The notes: a model not told the origin generated them from the sequence alone. A DNA stretch of 64,000 nucleotides from Eumeta japonica (GCA_005406025.1 BGZK01000018.1:930001-994000); one strand, 5' to 3'; counted from the stretch's first letter, positions 1 through 13,239 are shown. Numbers and translations are program-made.

Positions 1-1400
1 CCTTTGTCTTTTGTTTTCCTTTTCAGAACTGTGCTGTATGCTTGTCTTTTGATGATAGTGGTAGGTTGGCGTTGTGGTTCTTGAACCAGGGACATCCATT
101 TATCTGCATCTAATATACCTAAGTTTATTATCTACTAATATTTAAGTTTTAATTTTTTTTATTCAGGTATTCAGTTTTAATCCCTATGTTTTGTATGAGT
201 GTTTCTGCAGTAGATTTCGCAGTAGACTAGACAGCCTTTATAGTTTACAAAGTGACTTCCTTAGCACAGTGTACATGTGGCCAGCATGTTTTTATCCTTT
301 GTACAAGCTGTTGTGTTTTACATACCTAAAAGGTGTTATAAAGTTATTAGTTCTCCATTTACAAAGAATACGTTATATGGTTCTTTTGTATTTTTTTACG
401 GGCATTAATAATCTCACCTCTATTTCTGGTTGCTTCAATAGCTTTTACAGTAACTCCTTTAGGAAATGTATGGTGTAATATTTTTATTGCAAACTTGTAA
501 TACCTATCTTTATTTCCCGTAAAGATATGTCTTATCAATTCTTTATTACTTGTTTGTTTTATAAGGGTTCTATAGCTTCCTACAGATTTCAAAGAAATTC
601 TTAGTTAATATCTGGATATTTTTTTTATGAGTAAATCTCTTCTTTTATTGCCAGATGAATGAAATCAGTCAGCTGTTTAACATCCTCAATGCCATATACG
701 ATAACCTTTTAGACGCCTACCTTTTAGGGCGGTTTATATTTAACAAATGTTGTCTCTCTTCCCAACTTTTTTTAAAGTTTGTGGGTAGTTTTTATTACTT
801 TTGAGGAGCAGTTTCTTTTTTCGTTTGTTCCTGGAACTTTTTGCCAAGAGACCTAGTTGGGTTTGTTGGGCATTTCAATGCTACTAAGACATTGGTTAGA
901 GGACTGATTTAGAGTTTGTGATTCAAGTTGCGACGTATTTCTATGGTCGCGTGGAGTGTAAATTGCCATGAAGTATCTTCTGCGCTGTGACTCTTTGAAT
1001 ATCTCCAGTCAAATTCTGGTTTGAGAGACTGTGCTGAATAATCCTTTTGTGAAATATTTGTTGAACAGGTGGTTAGTTTACATGCATTGGTTTAAACAAG
1101 AATTTAAGAATTTGTTGCACATTTGTATCATTGTTGCTCATTGTTATTATGTTATGTATTATAATTTATCCGAATACAAATTTATTTATTATACTTAATC
1201 AAATAGCAAGATTTTCACACAAAAGAAAATATTATGGAATTTGAAATTTGAGGTTATATCTCGGTTAGAATTTTATACTACAATAACACTTTAACCAAAA
1301 ATAATTATAGATCCAGTGAATCAACACTTTTATAGTCCAATTATCACACCTAAAATATAATTAACAACTTGATCGAGAAATCTTGGAATAAACGTCATCT
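1..1400. other. AT-rich noncoding stretch
   Basis: No supported gene. A 77-codon open frame on the minus strand (592-359) contains a basic, protein-like stretch (FPKGVTVKAIEATRNRGE) and the DNA just upstream on that strand (about 700-600) also reads like broken coding sequence (TDFIHLAIKEEIYS followed by stops). It may be the relic of a mobile-element protein, but I cannot place the family, so I call no gene. Confidence 0.4.
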
Positions 1401-4400
1401 GCTTAGACCAGTAGTTCCCAAACTTATTTTTCTCGTGGACCACTTTCAAAATTTTACTGGTTTCGGTGGACCCCTTGCTGCTACATTTCTACCACATTCT
1501 TAAAGTCGCCAAAAAATAAAAATTGTGTCGCTTCTGAGTTCTGTCCCTATATTCCGATAGGTAAAATAAAAACGAAAAATTGTACATTTTATAACACTTT
1601 ATTTATTAAAAGAATAGAATTACAAGAAAAAATTAATAAGGTAATATAGGTTCAGGTCATAATTTTAATTAATGGGAAGGATGTATTTGATGGAGTGTCA
1701 GCAAACGATCAATGTTAGGCTTTATTTTTGTGAGCAATAACCGCAAATCCCCCCGCTCTGTGATGTTTAATTTGCTCCTTTTTTTTGTTAAGAGGTTTGT
1801 AACGGCACTAAAACTCCTTTCGACAAGGTATGACGAGGGAAAAGCTATTAAAAATTTCCTTGCGATTTCCCACAGTCCAGGATATTTTTCGGGTATTTCT
1901 GCTTGCAGCCAAAATGTTTGGTAGCCTTTTCTAAATTTCACCTTCAGCTCCTCATTGGTGCTTAGCTCGAGCAGCTCCTCTTGTAATACAACATTGGCCA
2001 CTTCCGTTTCATCAAATGGATTTATGATCCATGGTGGTATATCCATCGTCAGAATATCTTCAAACCTGGTTTTGAAGTCATCATGCAGGGCACTTAAATG
2101 TTGACTGTAGGTATGGATATCCTCATCAATACATTCTACCTGCGACAAGTTTGGAAATTGAGAGAATTCGCGCCGACTAATGTTTTGCTTCATAAATTTC
2201 AATTTCCCAAGAAAAGCCGAAATTATCCCCTTTGTTTTATTAAATTCAGGCTGTCCCCTTGTAACTGCAAGTTAATATCATTAAATTTTTAAACAAATCT
2301 GTCAAATACGCAATGTCTGCTTTGAATTTGATCAAGTTTTCTTTAAATCTGGATCTCTACTTTCTAGGAACTCTAATACGGAATCGAAAACAGAGTAAAA
2401 TCTCGTTAAGCATGCACCTTTCGACAACCAGCGCACTTCAGTATGTAAGAGCAGTCGTTGGAAGTCTTCATCATTTTCGTCGCACAATTGAGCAAATAAA
2501 CGCGTATTCAATGCATTGCTTCTGATTTTGTTGACAGCTTTTATTACAAAATGAAGAGATTGGTTCAACCTGTCACTTAAATGTTTTGCCACAAGATGTT
2601 GTCGGTGGATTACGCAATGAATAGCTGTAAGTCCTGGTATAATTCTTTGAGATGACTTATAAACCCACGATATCGCCCGACCATTGCAGGAACTCCGTCT
2701 GTTGCCACTGAAATAATGTTTGTAAATGGAATCGATTTTTCCGTAAAGAAATTACTCAGGACATTAAATATTGATTCGCCTTTAGTGTCAGTCTCCAAAG
2801 TTCTGGCAAATAGCAATTCTTCGTGAATTTCTTCCTCCATAATAAATCGGACATATGCCAATAATAATGCTTCATTACCGGGTAACGTTGACTCGTCCAG
2901 TTGTATAGAAAAATGAGTTTTTGCAGATGATTGCACAAAAACTTTCGATATCAGAGCTCATTTCATCAATGCGTCTTTGTACAGTATTGTTACTTAATGG
3001 AATTCTTTTAGTACGTCAAATGGAGATTTGTGCAAAACAGTTTTAAAACCTCTTCAACAGCGGGTAAAATTAATTGTTCTCCGATAGTGTGCGGTTTTCC
3101 AGATTTTGCTATAAGTAATGAGATATTGTAAGATGCCCGCAAGCCATCATCGTTACTTTGAGATGTTGAAGCGAACATACTGTGCATGGTGGGTCTCTTT
3201 TCATATTTTCCTTCAATGTTTGAAAATATTTTAAATCTTTACCTATTTTATCAGTATGACACCTTTTAGATGATCTTCGAGCTTTGATGGTTTCATAGAG
3301 TCATTACTCAAAACTTTGTTGCATAATAGGCACATGGGCAATTGTTTGTCTGCCTCTGATGGAACAAAACCATATTTCAAATAATCGACACTATATTGTC
3401 GACATTTTTCTTTGCTGTAGCCATGTTTCGTGTCAGTTACCTTACCTGTAAAAAATGTTTTAGTAACCAAGTTTTTTCTGAATATAGGTATCACACCGCA
3501 GCCTTTGTCAGCACGCGGAAATAGAATTACGGCTTGTAAAGGGACCAACTAATAAACCGCTAAGACAAATACAGACGTTTTCACAAAACGGTATCAATTT
3601 TAAAGTACCTAATTTACCACTAATTTTTAATAGTACAAATAAAAGTACACCACTCAGTATCGAATACTGATCATATTTGTGTAGGAAAAATAAAAGTCGA
3701 AATCCCAAAATTGTCCATAAAACGATAACTAACATTTCATCAAATCAATGAGTTCACGCGCTCCGTGTATTTGCGTATTTATTTTGTCTGCGGCTTCATT
3801 GTTAAAACGTGACAAACTGGCATCGAAGCTCAAGTCCCGCCCTTTCCCGTCGCCCGCGCATTTGCAAGAAAATTACAAAATTAATTGCTCTGCAATATTG
3901 CTTATTCGGCCTTTTAGAGAGGCAGTGCTTCTCTCGTGAAAAACAATTGAATAAAACGTGCTGTGTTTGTCTTTAAATCGAAAGAGGACAATTAAAATAT
4001 CTGTAAGTTACTAAGTTACCTATCTATACAAGCAGTTGTGATCAACCGACTAGTACACGTAAACAAAATACTTAAGTACTATAACAAAAAAAAGGTAGGT
4101 ACTTACTTTTCTCCGGCACTAGCAAACACTGATATAAATTTTCTAACACCTATTTTTCGAAATTCCGGAAACAAATGAATGAGTTTGCCTTTGGCATCAA
4201 GTATTTATAGTGGTGATCAAGTTCATGTCTGAACAAGCATTAAGCATTGTCGGGCGGATAGCGCTTTGCAAGTCTGTACACGAAATTATACGTTATATCG
4301 AATACGCAAGTTTGGGCAAGTAACAGTCGCTTGCCTTATTAAAATATTATCTGCTTAGTTAGGTACTTAAAACAATGTAGGTAGGCCCTTATAAAAACTA

Positions 4401-4560
4401 TGCTTATATTTTTGCTATCAAAAGCAGATAAATTTTCGTGGACCCCCATTAACATCTTATGGACCCCCAATTTTTGTTCACGCCTACGTAGACCCCCAGC
4501 AAGTCTCCCGTGGACCCCTGGGGGTCCACCTGGACCACTTTGGGAATCACTGGCTTAGAC
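1401..4560 (-). mobile_element. hAT DNA transposon (ZBED5-like) with 8-bp TSD
   Basis: The element proper is 1409-4552, flanked on both sides by the identical 8-bp target duplication GCTTAGAC (1401-1408 and 4553-4560). The ends are imperfect terminal inverted repeats: CAGTAGTTCCCAAAC at the left, and CAGTGATTCCCAAAG on the reverse strand at the right. Both are followed by GTGGACC-rich subterminal repeats. An 8-bp duplication with CAGNG-type ends is the hallmark of the hAT superfamily. The internal minus-strand transposase is broken, so the copy cannot move on its own. Confidence 0.93.
1669..3548 (-). pseudogene. hAT transposase remnant (ZBED5/FAM200-like)
   Basis: The transposase is read on the minus strand in pieces. 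3548-3243 holds the N-terminal part with a BED-type zinc finger region (residues MCLLCNKVLSNDSM). 2936-2610 holds the catalytic-domain start (FSIQLDESTLPGNEALL). 2592-2332 holds the middle with EVRWLSKG. 2202-1669 holds the hAT C-terminal dimerisation region (SYLVERSFSAVTNLL). The pieces lie in two different frames with stops between them, including a stop soon after the zinc finger, so there are at least two frameshift or nonsense lesions. Domain order and spacing match the ZBED5-like group of hAT transposases. The family call rests on recognition of these motifs. Confidence 0.88.
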
Positions 4561-7290
4561 TGACGCGCGCGCGTTTCATTTCGCAAACTCCGTACAATAT
4601 TTAGCAAAATGAGAATAAAGGCTTTTCTTTTTCGTACAAAACATATTCATATGTGACAAATAAATGATAGTTCGAGTTATCGAGAACTTCACAAGCTACA
4701 CTAAAAACGGATCAGGATCAGAAGCAACAACAAAATCGTGAAAGTGACATGAAGTTAAAATCAAGGATTTCGTTTTAAGTCCATGTGAACGTAAATACTA
4801 GCAGACGCAATAGTAGATACAACATTTCATACTGCATGTTGGTATGATAACCATAATTTACAAAAACAAACATATGGTTTCGATTCTTGTTATAGCCAAT
4901 AAAAAAAATAGTCAACAGACGGAGCGATGGACGTTTTCGCTATTGATTTTTTAAAATTTCAAATCATTTAAAATTAAGTAAGCAATAAAGAGTAGAGATG
5001 CCAGTCAGACTAAGCTAATCAATTTTAAATTCAACAATTTTAATTGTATGAATGTAGAAGACGCGTGTAAATGAAAACATTAGAAATGCTTTGTTTGTAA
5101 CATCATCCATATTTCCATCCATTACAACAAAAAGTTTACAGCCTGAATTTGGTAGATAAACCTCTTGTTAAGTCTCTAGAGGGAACTTCACATTTAATAA
5201 CTATTCAAATGTATTCATAATGTTTTTATGCATGTTTTTAATGTATAATTAATTTAAATACTAACAGAAATTATACTGTCAACTGCGCTCACAAAGCACA
5301 TAATTAATGTAATTAATAATACAAAGTAACATTTGAGAAAAATATCCGATAAAATGTAAACAACTTCCTCCCCCCGCACACAATCGCTCTCATCTCCAAC
5401 AACTATGTGTGTTTACATTTATAACGCATTTTTACGACGTTAGAATAGTCTAGAATCCGATAAATCTTGTGTATTTATGTGGGACGTGACATGTTTACGT
5501 CACGTATGTTAATAAATAATTTATTACTTTGTTTAGATATGAAGAAATTTGAGGCCACTTCTTGAGGGATATCAGGATACAGACATATCAGAATTCGAGT
5601 TTTGACGAACAGCTCTGGATTTACACTAGGTACAGTTTCTGAAATTAAAAAAATTCGTCAGTAACGAATCAGTTTTACTCCTGCGATAAGTGTATTCACA
5701 AGTCAAATGCGATCAACTAGTAATGTTTAAGTCATTCGATAGTGAATTGTTGTACTTCAGTATTGCTAAATATTTACTTTCTGCTTTTTACGTATTTACT
5801 TGTCATCCTGTCTCAATCTTAGAACCCCCGAGAGAATAATTTCGGTATGTATTAGTATATCAATATTTATATTATCACATATCAATATCAATAACTACGA
5901 TTAATCATCGTAGTAATTCATATTGAAAATTACTAAATAATCTAACTAAAATATGAAATTATAGATCGATAAATAATATTTATTTCATAAAAAGCATATT
6001 GCTCTTAAATATTAATTCATAGTTAATATAAAAGAGATATGGAAATACAATTTTTCATTGAGGATTATTTCGTTATTAACATTTGTTTAACTCTTTTTAA
6101 TGTCAATTAACGTATACCTTAAATGATTTTTATGCAGGTGTTTACAATATTACTGAATGCTGAATATTTATTTTAACTTTAACAGAAAATATTTTTAGTA
6201 GTATATTGATAAGTGTATATGTATATACCTGATACATGTAAATTAATTATTTAAATAAAAAATAATTGCTAATTTATTAGTATATATAATTTATTTAAAA
6301 AAAGCAAATTTAGAAGTATCATACTAATTAGTATTATACAGCTGTTAATTAATTTAAATTTAATACTATTTCATTTCTTACTACATAAAATTCAAGCAAT
6401 AAAAAATAATCAAGTTTTATTCGGTATTTGTATATTTTAGCCATTATAGAAATATAATAATTGTACTTGACAAATTAAAATAAATTTTTAACTATTGTTT
6501 ACGCCAAATAAGTACGTATACCATAATATATGCGCAGTATACACATAAGCACATCTGCTTGTACTTTTATCACGTTCAACTTAAAAAAAAATCAAAAAGT
6601 TAATGAAACACAGCGATGCGGCGAACTTTTGAGTCGCTATAATCACAGACGACTTACATCTAGAAGAGCTAAAAAATCCTTTTTTGTATCGAATGTTATC
6701 CCATTATAATACCTTACTAAGCCATACACTTTTTATTGTAACGTCAAAACTATTTATTTTGCTCATTGTCTTATTAGATCTTCGCTTTTATTTATTTTCT
6801 TATATGTCACACTTTTGTAAAATGACGTTTGAATTTATAGATAATATTAAATAAAATATATCAGTTAACACTTGCGAAATATTTGTGATTTCCGGACTTT
6901 TACAAATTTATTTATGTGTTTTATAAAAAATCTTACAAATTACATTTGTTTTTTTATTTCACTTGTTACACAATCGCACGCTATCTAGTGTCTATGCGCA
7001 GATATTCGTTTACGACGTGACTCTGACATGGATTTACCAATTAGTAAGGTTTTAGCATACCATTGCGGTAGCATATATCTCTTATTTTTACATTTAATAT
7101 TATTAAGTAAGTACCTAGTTAATCGTTTAATAATAAATCATTAATTCTATTCAACTCTGTAATAATCATAGATATGTATATTAGTTAGTAGAGAATTAAA
7201 TAAAGTTAACAAATCTTCCAGTTAACGGTTTTAGAATATTGCATCTGCATTGAAATTTTCCCAACAGCCTGTTCATTCCAGCACAAACCA
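4561..7290. other. AT-rich intergenic DNA, no feature seen
   Basis: Long A/T tracts and no convincing coding frame on either strand. The only local curiosity is ACGTGAC...GTCACGT near 5483-5507, a short inverted repeat that resembles CRE/E-box-like sites but is too short to call. Confidence 0.5.
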
Positions 7291-7319
7291 CTGTTCGCTA
7301 AAGCAATTAAATGGAGAGG

Positions 7320-7560
7320 TCAGGAGCCACGGGTTATTGAGCCCCCGAGCACATCCGTCGTAATAAACGCATGCAAAGTTTTTCCTTGGGCGGGCGGCGG
7401 CGCGGACCGCCGAGGCGGCTGCGTTCGGCGGAAATGGACCAACGGGCTTGATTAAAACACGTGTTTACGGAACGCGTGTGCGCTTCAGACCGACGCAATA
7501 TGCGATCTGAGTCCGGTTGCCGCACTTTTATGAGCGAGGTTTGAGTTTTCTTTCTGTTTT
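7320..7560. other. GC- and CpG-rich patch in AT-rich DNA
   Basis: About 240 bases are conspicuously GC-rich with many CpG dinucleotides (for example GGGCGGGCGGCGGCGCGG at about 7390-7407), while everything within 5 kb either side is AT-rich. A 78-codon minus-strand frame spans it, but its composition (many Arg codons) is what GC-rich DNA gives by chance. Such patches in insect DNA are often promoters, first exons or conserved regulatory elements. I see no TATA box, splice sites or recognisable protein to decide. Confidence 0.4.
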
Positions 7561-7570
7561 CAGCTAACAA

Positions 7571-10050
7571 AAAAGACGTCTGTCCGGTATTAAATATTGC
7601 ATATTACAGTTGGTTGAATTATTTGTTTAGAACGTTATTTTTTTCTACAGCCTTTTAGCTGAAAGATTTAAAAAAAAATCGGTTCACAGAAAGCATTTTT
7701 TTTTAATTTTGCTTGTGTTTCATTTGTGTATAAGTAAGATACAAAAATGAATGATAGGAAAAATCTGATCAAACACACTGTGGTGCAAATAAAAAACTTC
7801 TAATTTTATTAGCTTCGCCATTAATTCGTATTGATACTGTGATTATAGTAATAACATAAAGGACATAAAACGACAAATAATTTGCCAAAACGCTAGTCTT
7901 CGATAAATTTACACTGCATAAGATACCAGTAAAGTTTTTCAAATAAAGAACCGTTATACATACCAAACATTTGGGAATAAATATTGGTGTTATGGTTTGA
8001 TTCTTCGGTAGCAATGGCTCATTAGTACAATTAGCTCTTCCCATGCAGTGTTGCATCACCTTGTTGATTAAAAAGGTGATGTATGCATATACGTTTCGCG
8101 TCATCTCAATTTGATTTTTGAATGGACATCATATAATTCCTCAAAACTATCTTCGAGCCTTCAAGTGTTCTAAAAAAGCATTCTTATGAAACACTGTACG
8201 ATATTAAACATCAATATATTCCGCTTTGCTGATGCATTCGAATGAGCCTCGACTATTCGACGACAGTAAAATGAAGGTTCTACTTGGTGATAGATGAACT
8301 TCCTCCGGGTACAATCAAAAATTAGAGCGAGGACAGCGGTAGCGATATCTTAAGGACATTGTCAATTCGATGCTGTCTCAACATACCGCTTCCGGCACCA
8401 AGCCCCTGATTTGGCCGATCACGTTGACTATGACTGTGCCAAGAGCAGGCTCACCGCTTTCACAGCCAACACGATGCCGGCTGTGATGATCCTTGCCAAG
8501 AACTTACCCCCCTCATCAAAGAACACCACTCCTCACTTATAGAGGGGTCAAAAATAATATATATTAACCTGATTAAAATGTAATCTCTATTTTTACTCTA
8601 TGACGGGCCAGCAAGCCCAGTCAAAAATCACTTAATGTCATTTCCATAAACCGTGAAGACCCTAGACATAACACCGTTGTGTTTAGTTTGTTTCCCCTTT
8701 AACACCCTGCAAAGCTTAACGAACCTTAAAATGGGGCTTAGCTGTAACGATAGACTCGTCCAAAAAGAGCGTTTTTTTTGGGTAAGAGTTCCACATAACC
8801 CGGTCTCTCGGTCGCGTGGCCAGGTATTTTTTGTGCAAAAAGATTTTAAATTCTTACCGCATACAACCAAACAAAAAGTCAAAGGACCTGATCAGTCGGC
8901 AAGTGGTAGAGGAGATCATGGGAAACCCCACCTCCATACCAAGAGTGGTTGGAAATATAATTAATTTTAATAGAATTTGATTATTAACATAATAAAAAAC
9001 AAACAAACTTTTTCCACTAAATAAATGAAAATAATTTTGTCTGTGCAAATTTTAAATAAAATTAGAATAACCATTTCAGAGAGCAGATTATTATATATAA
9101 TCTTATTAAAGGCATATTTCAATAGACCCTCACATTAAATATTAAACGAGCTGTAGTTACTCTGCCGACAGTTTAAAGAACGTTTGACGAATGGGGTAAG
9201 GTTGTCTGCGAGCTCCTATCAGATTTATGTTAAAAGATAATTCATTTATCTTATTTTTTTTCTTTTATTTCAAATAAATTGTGAGAAGTAGTTTACAGTT
9301 TGTGCTTCAGTGGGCGATTTCCCTTACTATTGTATAAGAAAAAATTAAATGAATAATTATTATCAGTCTATGATGTAATATACTTTAGCAGTGAGCAATG
9401 ACTATTGTATGTATATGGTTATTATTATATATTATAGTTTAATTATTTTCAAAATATTACAATTTTGCAACTTTTTTGCACGAAGACTTTAATATCAGAA
9501 TACGAGTGAAAGATTTCGGAATAATATGACATAAATATGTTACAAAATGTCTAAGTATAATGTATTTATAGACTCCTTATATTTAAAAAGGAAAATGTAT
9601 AACGGCGAATTGGATCGCACCAATGTCGACGTTTCAACATTATTTCGAAATAATAATTCTGCCAAGAATAAGTATATACGAGAAAAACAGTGATAGAAGA
9701 CAGAAAACGTGTTTTTTAAGCAAAAATTATGGGCTGATTTGAGAAAATTTGAAATTGACTCGAAAGAAATTAGATTGAAAATTTACCTAAACGCGAATCA
9801 GCTAATTTAATTTCAGCATAATCAATTAATGCTATTGCAAAGATCCCGTTAACCCACATATGTCCATAACAAATGATTTCTCTGTATTTTGTAATTTTTG
9901 GATTTGTCGATGTAAATATAAATACTATATGTGTGATACATACGTTTCGTAAAGAAAATATGCAGTATTTTTATGGCGGATTGTTTATGACTCTCTGGCC
10001 AGATAGGTCTACAGAGGTTTATTGGGTAATTCTAAACTTATGTCTCTTTA
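7571..10050. other. Noncoding stretch with possible decayed repeats
   Basis: Mostly AT-rich. 8330-8540 and 8640-8960 are less AT-rich and look like decayed repeat or pseudogene sequence, but neither strand gives a recognisable protein. A 111-codon minus-strand frame at 8104-7769 has no recognisable domain and no coding-like context. Confidence 0.4.
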
Positions 10051-10059
10051 ACGACAATC

Positions 10060-10620
10060 ATTTTGACGCCAATCACTTTGACGACTGTTAGAATTGACTG
10101 TGACAGCTAATATTTTGACAACTGTTAATTTGAGAGCACTCACCTTGACACTGAAAGTTAGCACTTTGACACGTGTGAGTTTGATAGGTCTCTTTGACGG
10201 CACCTATTTTGATATTGCACTTATTTTGAAGTTGGTTTTACAGCAAATACATATAACATTTGTTAGTTTGACAGCTGTTATTTTAACATTTATCGGTTAT
10301 TCAGCTATTTTTAACATTTGTTACTTTATTTATCTTTTTATCTTTATATTTATTACCTTAACATCTGTCATTTTCACAAACGTTAATTTCACATCCAATT
10401 CCTTAACACCTTTTAGTTTGACAGCTATCAGTTTGACACATGATGGTTTGTGGCTGTCTCTGTTGACGGCTGTTCTTTTGATATTTACCATTTTGAAAGC
10501 TGTGATCTTTATTTTTGCCAGTTTAAAAGGCTGATAAGCTTCCAGGTGTCAGTTTTACAATTGTCACTTTCAACTTTGGCATTTCGACATTTGTCAATTT
10601 GGTAGCTATAATGCTGAACA
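10060..10620. repeat. Degenerate 15-bp minisatellite
   Basis: A motif close to TTTGACAGCTGTTAN recurs every 14-17 bases for about 560 bases; clear instances include TTTGACGACTGTTAG, TTTTGACAACTGTTAA, TTTGACAGCTGTTAT and TTTGACAGCTATCAG. Because the unit is a multiple of three it keeps a 146-codon frame open (10094-10534) that reads as repeats of Leu-Thr-Ala-Val. I interpret that frame as a by-product of the repeat and not as a gene. Confidence 0.8.
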
Positions 10621-10944
10621 TTTGATACAGCTAATGGTAATGACTCTCTGGGGTCCTTAAAGGTTTATTAAAGGATTCAAAACACGTAGGGACAAAGGAA
10701 AATAAACTTGATTGTAATACATATTATTTATAAAATTATACGAAATAATGCAAAACATTTACCATATTACTCAATATCACATTTTATAGGCACTTGCGAT
10801 CTTGTTTTTATTAGGTAGGGAAATTTTTTTTTCATATTTTACAAATAAAAAGTTGCAGTAAAATATCTTTGGTTTTGCTGTTTCTATCTTATTAGTTTTG
10901 ATGCTATTAAATAAATTATATGTTAAAAAAGAAAAATAAAAATT

Positions 10945-11717
10945 AGCAACTGGTCAAGAGCATGTCGTACCATGCTCATTATAGGGTCCGAAACCATTAT
11001 TATAAAAAAAATGCACTACAGATAAAAAAGTTCGTTATTACACTTGTTCCATGTTTTCCACAAAGAATGGGTAAAAGCACTTTAGTTGCCGATAACTATA
11101 AAAACAAATAAGTATATTACAATAATAAATATTACTATTAACTAGTGTAAACTAAAGTGCATCAGCAAAAGAGCCTATCTTCATGGCACTTACGCATTTA
11201 TGTTGAAAAGTGCAGTTTTTCAGAAATAACTCAAAAACAATATATCCGACCACGTTTAAAACAATTTTCGTTTAAAAATATTTACATTAGCGTTACTTTT
11301 GTTATATATTTTTTTTCATATTTTTGGACTTATGGTTGAGAAAATTAAAGGGGAGTCAAAATTTTTACTAAATTTGGAGCGATTATTTTCGATATTATTC
11401 ACGTGATCAGAAAAATTGCTTAGGAACATAAAATGTTTTTAAAAGAAATGTGGAAATGTGTATCACTCGTTGATTATTGCTGGATATAATTTTTATCAAC
11501 TTCTGTTACATGTGTGGAGTGCCCCTTTAGAAATATTTATTTTTGTTATTCAGCTACCAACCAAGTAGAGGATTATATTAGACACCTTCACTATAAATTT
11601 ATTCAATATAGATACGTCTTGTAATTGAATAAAATGCCTGTGACATACGGACGCACGGATATGATGAAATATAAGGGTTCCGTTTCTACCATTTTGGCTT
11701 GGAACCCTAAAAACAAT
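10945..11717 (-). repeat. Dispersed lepidopteran repeat, reverse copy
   Basis: The block starts with a degenerate form of a repeat start often seen in moth genomes (CTGGTCAAGAGCATGTCGTA, then ATAGGGTCCGAAACC). It runs through a 'cannot-be-a-gene' AT-rich body and closes with ATAAGGGTTCCG...GGAACCCTAA at 11672-11714. The AGGGTTCC...GGAACCCT pair is a short inverted repeat at the end of this family. A forward copy of what looks like the same kind of repeat lies at 14279-15290. Classification is from memory of this common family; autonomy is not implied. Confidence 0.6.
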
Positions 11718-11859
11718 GTCTCGCCATTTTTCTATTGTTTTGCTGTCCACCTAAATGAGTGAATTTAACGTAGAAATTTGAAACAAGTTTAATTACAAAA
11801 AAAAAAAGGAAAAATGAGACACAAGCTTCGTGACTTCGTGAATTTGTGACGTTTATGGA

Positions 11860-12858
11860 CTTAATGCAGTGTCGGTAAGAGTAGTACAAAACTGGTTCAA
11901 GTATTTTCAGGGCGGTGTATTGATGTCAATGTTGAACCTTGCTCTGGTCGAACTGCTAAGGATAAAGTTGATACCATTCTGGAAAAAGTAGAGCAAGATC
12001 GACATATTAGTTCTTACGCCATAGCTGAAGAACTAGGAATTGACCACAAAATAATTTTGACCCATTTGAAAACAGCCGAATATACAAAAAAGCTCGATAT
12101 TTGGATCCCACATGAGCTCTCTGAAAGAAATCTAATGAATTGAGTACTCATTTGCGGTCATCTATTGAAACGTAACGAAAAGAAACCTTTTTTAAAAAGA
12201 TTGATCACTGACGATGAGAAATGTATTAACTATGACAAGAACGGGCGAAAAAGATCATGGTCAAAAGGCAGTTCTGCAGACTATAGCGAAACCCGGATTA
12301 ACTCGCAATAAGTTGATGCTATGTGTATGTTGGAATTTAATGGGCATTATATATCATGAACTTTTACCACTGGAAAAAACCATCAATTCAGATCTCTACG
12401 GCTTGCTGATGAAACTCAAGGAATAAGTAGAGAAAAAACGGCTAGAATCAATCAATAAAAAGGGTTTAGTTTTTCACCATGATAATCCCAGACCGTATAC
12501 ATCTTTAGCGACTCAACAGATATTAAGAAAGGTTGGTTGAGTTGCTGCATCCACCATATAACCCTGACCTTGCATTGCATTGCACCTTCAGATTTTCACC
12601 TGTTTCGGTCTCTTCAGAATTTTTTAGGTAATGATAGGTTAATATCAAGAGAGGACTGTTAAAACTACTTGGTCGCAGTTTTAGAATCGAAAGTCCCAAA
12701 ATTCTTACAGCAACGGAACTATGTTACTACCTACAAAGTGGCAGCCAGTTTTTGAATAAAATAACACTTATGTATTATAATTAAATATAAATTATATTCG
12801 ATGAAAAACTATTTTGAATTTGCATATAAAATACAAAAGAACTTTTTTCGCAACCCTA
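11860..12858 (+). pseudogene. Mariner transposase pseudogene (mauritiana-like, DD34D)
   Basis: Conceptual reading across frames gives the order of a mariner transposase: a helix-turn-helix region (WFKYFQGG, then VEPCSGRTAKDKVDTILEKV), the first catalytic aspartate in LITDDEKC, the block QTIAKPGLTRNKLMLCVCWN with GIIYHELLPLEKTINSDLY (12262-12400), the second in FHHDNPRPYTS (about 12474-12505), and the third in APSDFHLFRSLQNF (about 12580-12625). Several frameshifts and in-frame stops separate these, so it is dead. A right end resembling a mariner terminus (TTTTTTCGCAACCCTA) sits at about 12843-12858. I could not find the matching left end, so the 5' side may be truncated. Confidence 0.85.
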
Positions 12859-13239
12859 TACGTACGTGATCTTCTATGTTTTGTGACTGATATGGTCTTT
12901 TATAAACGTGTGAACTGATGGTGGTGGCAGTCTTGCAGTTGAAGATTAAGAAGGACATCGCAGGGCATAAGCCCCCATATTTCTCTTGTTGAGTTATGTG
13001 AGTCTCTGAAGTCTAAGATGTCCACAGTGCTGCCATATATTTTTTTTCCAAAAAATGGCATTATTGATGGCTACACCACAAACCATAGAAAGATTGGCAT
13101 GCACCGTTTTTTACCTTTATGACAATTATGTATTTACCTTTATGACAATCATATTTATGATCTAACTTTCGCTTACGACTGCGCTCGCGTAGACTTAGCA
13201 TAAATTCCTTCATTTTCTATATCGACCAATCACGATATC

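Noticed and set aside
191..592. Small frames on both strands near the window start
   Set aside because: The minus-strand one looks faintly like a transposon protein, but I cannot match a family and its upstream continuation is full of stops.
5483..5507. ACGTGAC...GTCACGT as a regulatory element
   Set aside because: Seven-base arms can occur by chance and nothing nearby looks like a promoter.
7334..7570. Arg-rich 78-codon minus-strand frame in the GC patch
   Set aside because: Composition follows from CpG-rich DNA; no homologous motif seen.
7769..8104. 111-codon minus-strand frame
   Set aside because: AT-rich, no recognisable domain, no coding-like neighbours; length is within what AT-rich DNA of this size gives by chance.
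10094..10534. 146-codon hydrophobic open frame, possible membrane protein
   Set aside because: It is the in-frame translation of a 15-bp degenerate tandem repeat; no start context, promoter or splice signals support it.
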